DNA of 33,606 nt from Blastocatellia bacterium (GTDB taxonomy: Bacteria; Acidobacteriota; Blastocatellia; UBA7656), in contig JAHFUG010000012.1 of assembly GCA_023265195.1 (NCBI GenBank), positions 6,185 through 39,790 on the forward strand, in the 5' to 3' direction. Shown here one piece after another: positions 27,760 through 33,606 of this stretch (within the stretch, counting starts at the first letter, position 1; each line of letters opens with the position of its first letter). The translations under genes and the position numbers were made by a program. Under the pieces are notes generated by a model. That model was not told where the DNA came from. It ran no database searches and saw only the letters and a list, made by a program, of their open reading frames with translations.

Positions 27760-28254
27760 TTACTTATCGCCAAATCGCCACACGACGCCGGTCGACAACC
27801 TGCCGTTGCTGGAGTTCGCGCCATTGTCGTGCAGCAGCACGTAGCTGACGTCGATGACGCGGATCGCGACGTTCTTATTCACCTTAACGTCGATCCCGCC
27901 GCCCGTCACCCACGCAAAGCCGGTGTTCGAGCCGCCGTTGCCGAAATGCGCGCCGCCGAACAGGGACTGGAAGTACGGGTTCAAGCGAGTGTTTCCTCTA
28001 TAAGTGAACTTCGGCCCGAAGGTAAAGGTGTGCAGCTTGAAGCCCTCGACATAGTGCCCGGCGAAATCGCCCGTCAGGCCAAACCACTTGTTGACGTTAC
28101 CCGTCGCCGAGACGTTCCAGCCGTTGAAGTTCGCGTCGAGGTTTCCACGAAGGTAAGAATAGCCGGTAAAGACCTCCGCCTTAGGATAGTCCTGCGCCGC
28201 TGCAAGCAGCGGAAGGCAGAGAACGATTCCACACATCAACAACATCTTTCGCAT
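27760..28254 (-). CDS. Outer-membrane beta-barrel protein
   Basis: Signal peptide MRKMLLMCGIVLCLPLLAAAQ; YPKAEVFTGYSYLRG...; alternating beta strands; C-terminal GVVWRFGDK. Confidence 0.85.
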   Translation of the reverse strand: MRKMLLMCGIVLCLPLLAAAQDYPKAEVFTGYSYLRGNLDANFNGWNVSATGNVNKWFGLTGDFAGHYVEGFKLHTFTFGPKFTYRGNTRLNPYFQSLFGGAHFGNGGSNTGFAWVTGGGIDVKVNKNVAIRVIDVSYVLLHDNGANSSNGRLSTGVVWRFGDK

Positions 28255-28490
28255 AAGTTTCCCCTTTTGAAAATTGCGCCAAACTCACCATTGGTTCCGC
28301 GAAGACGCGTATCGCCTTAACCGTTGCCCGCCATTAGCCGCGCGGTCTTCACAACACGGCGAGTCTGGCCGCAAGAAAATCAGCCGTTAGGTATGGCGCG
28401 GCTTCGAACGTAAACACGCACTCAGTATGCCACATTCCAGGTTAGGCTGACGCGGATATCAGCCATCAGGCCCCGACCGTGATCGCCATT

Positions 28491-28638
28491 GTTCACGCTT
28501 CAGCGTGCCGCGGCCTAAAGGCTGAACTCTGAACATCTCGCGTCCCGACAATGGCCCGTTGCGGGTTCACGCTTCAGCGTGCCGCAGCCTAATGGCTGAA
28601 CTCTGAACATCTCGCGTCTCGACAATGGCCCGTTGCGG
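28491..28638. repeat. Two tandem 74-bp units of the GTTCACGCTTCAGC repeat
   Basis: Units 28491-28564 and 28565-28638 are nearly identical; each contains the inverted motif TTCAGC...GCTGAA. Confidence 0.92.
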
Positions 28639-28767
28639 GCAAGAAACTTTCGCCGAGCGCAACTAGCTAGTACACCCAACCGCTGCATAAGATGAAGGAA
28701 GAAACCGGAAGAAACCGCGTCCGCTTGTGTCTAATGTTCATGTGGCCCTAATCTTACTGCTAAATAG

Positions 28768-29661
28768 ATGACGATCGGCGATTCAAAGACGGAACTTACC
28801 GAGCGTGAGATGGTGCGCGAGGCTCAGATTGGAGACAGGAGCGCCTTCAAGACGCTCTACGATTTGTATCGCGACCGTGTCTATACCGCGGCCTACTATT
28901 CGCTGAGAGACTCGCTGGCGGCGGAAGACACATTGCAGACCGTTTTCTTGAAAGTGCATCGGCGAATCGACCTGAGGCCGAACTTTTCCCGCTATGTGCA
29001 CGGCGAGTTACGGCCCGCGCGGCTCCGAAAAATCGAAGATCACCTCTTCGATTGCGGCGAGTGCCGCGCGAGACTTGCGCGCGTTCAAGCAATTCACATG
29101 CTGGCAAGTCAGTTGCCTCGCGAAGCGCCGTTTCGCGATCCGTGGGACGCAATCGAAGCCGCGCTTTCACCCACGCAGTCCCGGCGGCCGGCGGGCGAAG
29201 AGCGGGTACGGCCGGCCAGACTCAAATCGTTTTTGAGATCTCACTCCGTTGCTCTATCGCTCGGCGTCATCGCCGCTGTGCTGATCCTGGCTCTTGCTTT
29301 GGCGCTGGGACGTCACAAGGAGTCTTATTTAGTTGCGAAGGACGCGCTGGACCTGCGCGAGTTTCATCCGGTCAGTATTGCCGAAATGGAGCGAACAACC
29401 AGGCCGCACGTGGTGGCCGAGGGTTACGTCAGCGAGATGCGAATAAACGACGAAGACGGCGACTTGAGTTTCAAGCTGGTCGACGACCTCGGACAGGCCG
29501 GCCCCTTCATCGTGTGCGAGATCATCGACCCGATTAGAGTCGAGCCTCCATCCATCGGCAGCCGCGTACGCGTCTACGGAGTCAGCCGCTATGACAATCA
29601 GCGGAATCACAACTGGTATGAAGTCCATCCGGTATTGGGGATCGAGGTTGTGCGCCATTGA
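28768..29661 (+). CDS. Fusion of sigma-70 region 2 (ECF type) with zinc-finger anti-sigma domain, TM helix and C-terminal OB-fold-like domain
   Basis: MVREAQIGDRSAFKTLYDLYRDRVYTAAYYSLRDSLAAEDTLQTVFLKVHRRI (sigma region 2), directly followed by FSRYVHGELRPARLRKIEDHLFDCGECRARL (Hx3Cx2C anti-sigma finger), TM SVALSLGVIAAVLILALALAL, then VVAEGYVSEMRINDEDGDLSFKLVDDLGQAGPFIVCEIIDPIRVEPPSIGSRVRVYGVSRYD. Confidence 0.8.
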   Translation: MTIGDSKTELTEREMVREAQIGDRSAFKTLYDLYRDRVYTAAYYSLRDSLAAEDTLQTVFLKVHRRIDLRPNFSRYVHGELRPARLRKIEDHLFDCGECRARLARVQAIHMLASQLPREAPFRDPWDAIEAALSPTQSRRPAGEERVRPARLKSFLRSHSVALSLGVIAAVLILALALALGRHKESYLVAKDALDLREFHPVSIAEMERTTRPHVVAEGYVSEMRINDEDGDLSFKLVDDLGQAGPFIVCEIIDPIRVEPPSIGSRVRVYGVSRYDNQRNHNWYEVHPVLGIEVVRH

Positions 29662-29815
29662 ACGAGTTTGAACCGAGACACCTCAACGAAATCTCAACGT
29701 CGTTTGGGGCTGTAAAGAATGACGTCCCGTTTTCAACTCGACGCCTTGGAATCCGCGCGGAACCCGAGAATAAATGAAACCACATCTTCAAAGTGAAACT
29801 TGAAAGGAATTCCAA

Positions 29816-32566
<2,751 letters not shown>

Positions 32567-32845
32567 GATGGTGGCGCTCGACACAAATGTCATACGGGAA
32601 AACCGATGATCGGCGCGGATCGCGTTACGCAGTCAGCGCAAATCAGCGGCTTTCCTCGTTTGGCGACTTGCGCCGAGCGCCACTAGTGGGTGATCGCGTA
32701 ATTTCCTCGGTGGGTGGTTCCGTACTCAATTGATGACACGGCCGCAATGCAGTGAGATCGAGACATCGTCGATGGAATTGAAGAGGCGCTTTATTGAAAT
32801 CGCGGTTAGCGGCGCCTCGCTTTTTGACGGTACGTACAAGGGGGA

Positions 32846-32885
32846 GCGAGGGCCGACGGCATAACAATGCTCGCTCGGCCCTCGC
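32846..32885 (-). terminator. Hairpin downstream of the secreted-protein gene: GCGAGGGCCGA / TCGGCCCTCGC
   Basis: Perfect 11-bp inverted repeat (32846-32856 and 32875-32885), 14 bp past the stop of the minus-strand ORF; no immediate U-tract. Confidence 0.5.
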
Positions 32886-32898
32886 CGGGTTAGGAAAA

Positions 32899-33594
32899 TC
32901 AGTGGGTCACGAGCGCGGTCGCGGTAGAGGCTCCGCCGCGAGCAACGACCGAGCCATCCTTGTCCACTACAATCTGAGTCGACGCGTACAACTTGCCATC
33001 GCCGCCGCCGTCCGAGCTTACCGTTAGTTGAATGTAACCAGCGGAGCCTCCCGTGGGGGAACGGCCACTGGAACTTGCGCTCGTCGAAAACGGTTTCGCC
33101 GAAACCAGGTAGATGTTATAAGACGAACCCACCTTCGCCGACGCCGCCATGTTGATTGCGAAGGTCTGGCCGCCTATCGTGACCGAGCCGTGACTCGTCT
33201 TGTTGATGGCTTGCAGCATTGCTTCGGCACCGGACCCCTGAGCGGCGACTACTTGATCGACCTCTTCCCTTGTCGAATAACTGCCGATGTTCATCGTGAT
33301 CGTCCCGCCGCTTGTTCCGGAGCTTGCGGACGCTTCGCGCGCCCTGCCTCGTGTAACCGTTCCACTCGCCGTACCAGCCGAAGCGCCGGTGGCCGCCGTG
33401 TATGCGCCAGTCGGCGCTCTGTCCGACGTATCAACTCCAGCCGTTGACGCTGCCGCTTCGTGCACTCCGCGCCTCTGTTCGCCGGAAGCGTTGTCGATCC
33501 GTTGTGAAACGAGGGCGAAAGCCGTGACAAGAATAATCCACAAAATGGCGCGTTGAGCATGAAGGTTCATGTTTAGTGATGGCTCCTTGTTCAT
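32899..33594 (-). CDS. Ser/Gly/Ala-rich secreted hypothetical protein
   Basis: Start at 33594 or ATG 33570 (MNLHAQRAILWIILVTAFALVSQ signal/anchor); low-complexity STAG linker, then globular NIGSYSTREEVDQVVAAQGSGAEAMLQAINKTSHGSVTIGGQTFAINMAASAKVGSSYNIYLVSAKPF. Confidence 0.65.
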   Translation of the reverse strand: MNKEPSLNMNLHAQRAILWIILVTAFALVSQRIDNASGEQRRGVHEAAASTAGVDTSDRAPTGAYTAATGASAGTASGTVTRGRAREASASSGTSGGTITMNIGSYSTREEVDQVVAAQGSGAEAMLQAINKTSHGSVTIGGQTFAINMAASAKVGSSYNIYLVSAKPFSTSASSSGRSPTGGSAGYIQLTVSSDGGGDGKLYASTQIVVDKDGSVVARGGASTATALVTH

Positions 33595-33606
33595 AGTGGC
33601 TTGAAA

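Noticed and set aside
32650-32690. Possible further copy of the 74-bp repeat tail (CGACTTGCGCCGAGCGCCACTAG)
   Set aside because: Only a short stretch resembles CGCCGAGCGCAACTAG; too short to assign to the family.

Overview
33.6 kb of GC-rich, bacterial chromosome-like DNA; the gene content suggests an Acidobacteriota/Blastocatellia-type lineage, but that is inference. I found no rRNA, tRNA or CRISPR. Well-supported genes are: S41 protease; CocE/NonD hydrolase; a small AbrB-like/Doc toxin-antitoxin pair; a minus-strand cluster (short AMP-binding ligase, GT4 glycosyltransferase, small coupled ORF, LolD/MacB-type ATPase, TIM-barrel protein, large FtsX permease); M36 metalloprotease; a lipoprotein; an MsbA-like ABC exporter; PQQ-type sugar dehydrogenase plus TonB receptor; radC; msrB; an outer-membrane beta-barrel; a sigma region 2 / zinc anti-sigma / TM / OB-like fusion; a second TonB receptor; and a Ser/Gly/Ala-rich secreted protein. 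The most notable items are: (1) a decayed DNA-phosphorothioation (dnd-like) island at about 23.7-26.0 kb, with a 5'-truncated dndD, a frameshifted small ORF, a DndE-HerA fusion frameshifted just after Walker B, and a spliced methyltransferase-like fragment; (2) the sigma/anti-sigma fusion lacking sigma region 4; (3) several families of palindromic intergenic repeats, one lying inside the apparent 5' coding region of a TonB receptor and one supplying the stop codon of the AMP-binding ligase; (4) the ligase-GT4-ABC cluster as a candidate make-and-export cassette.
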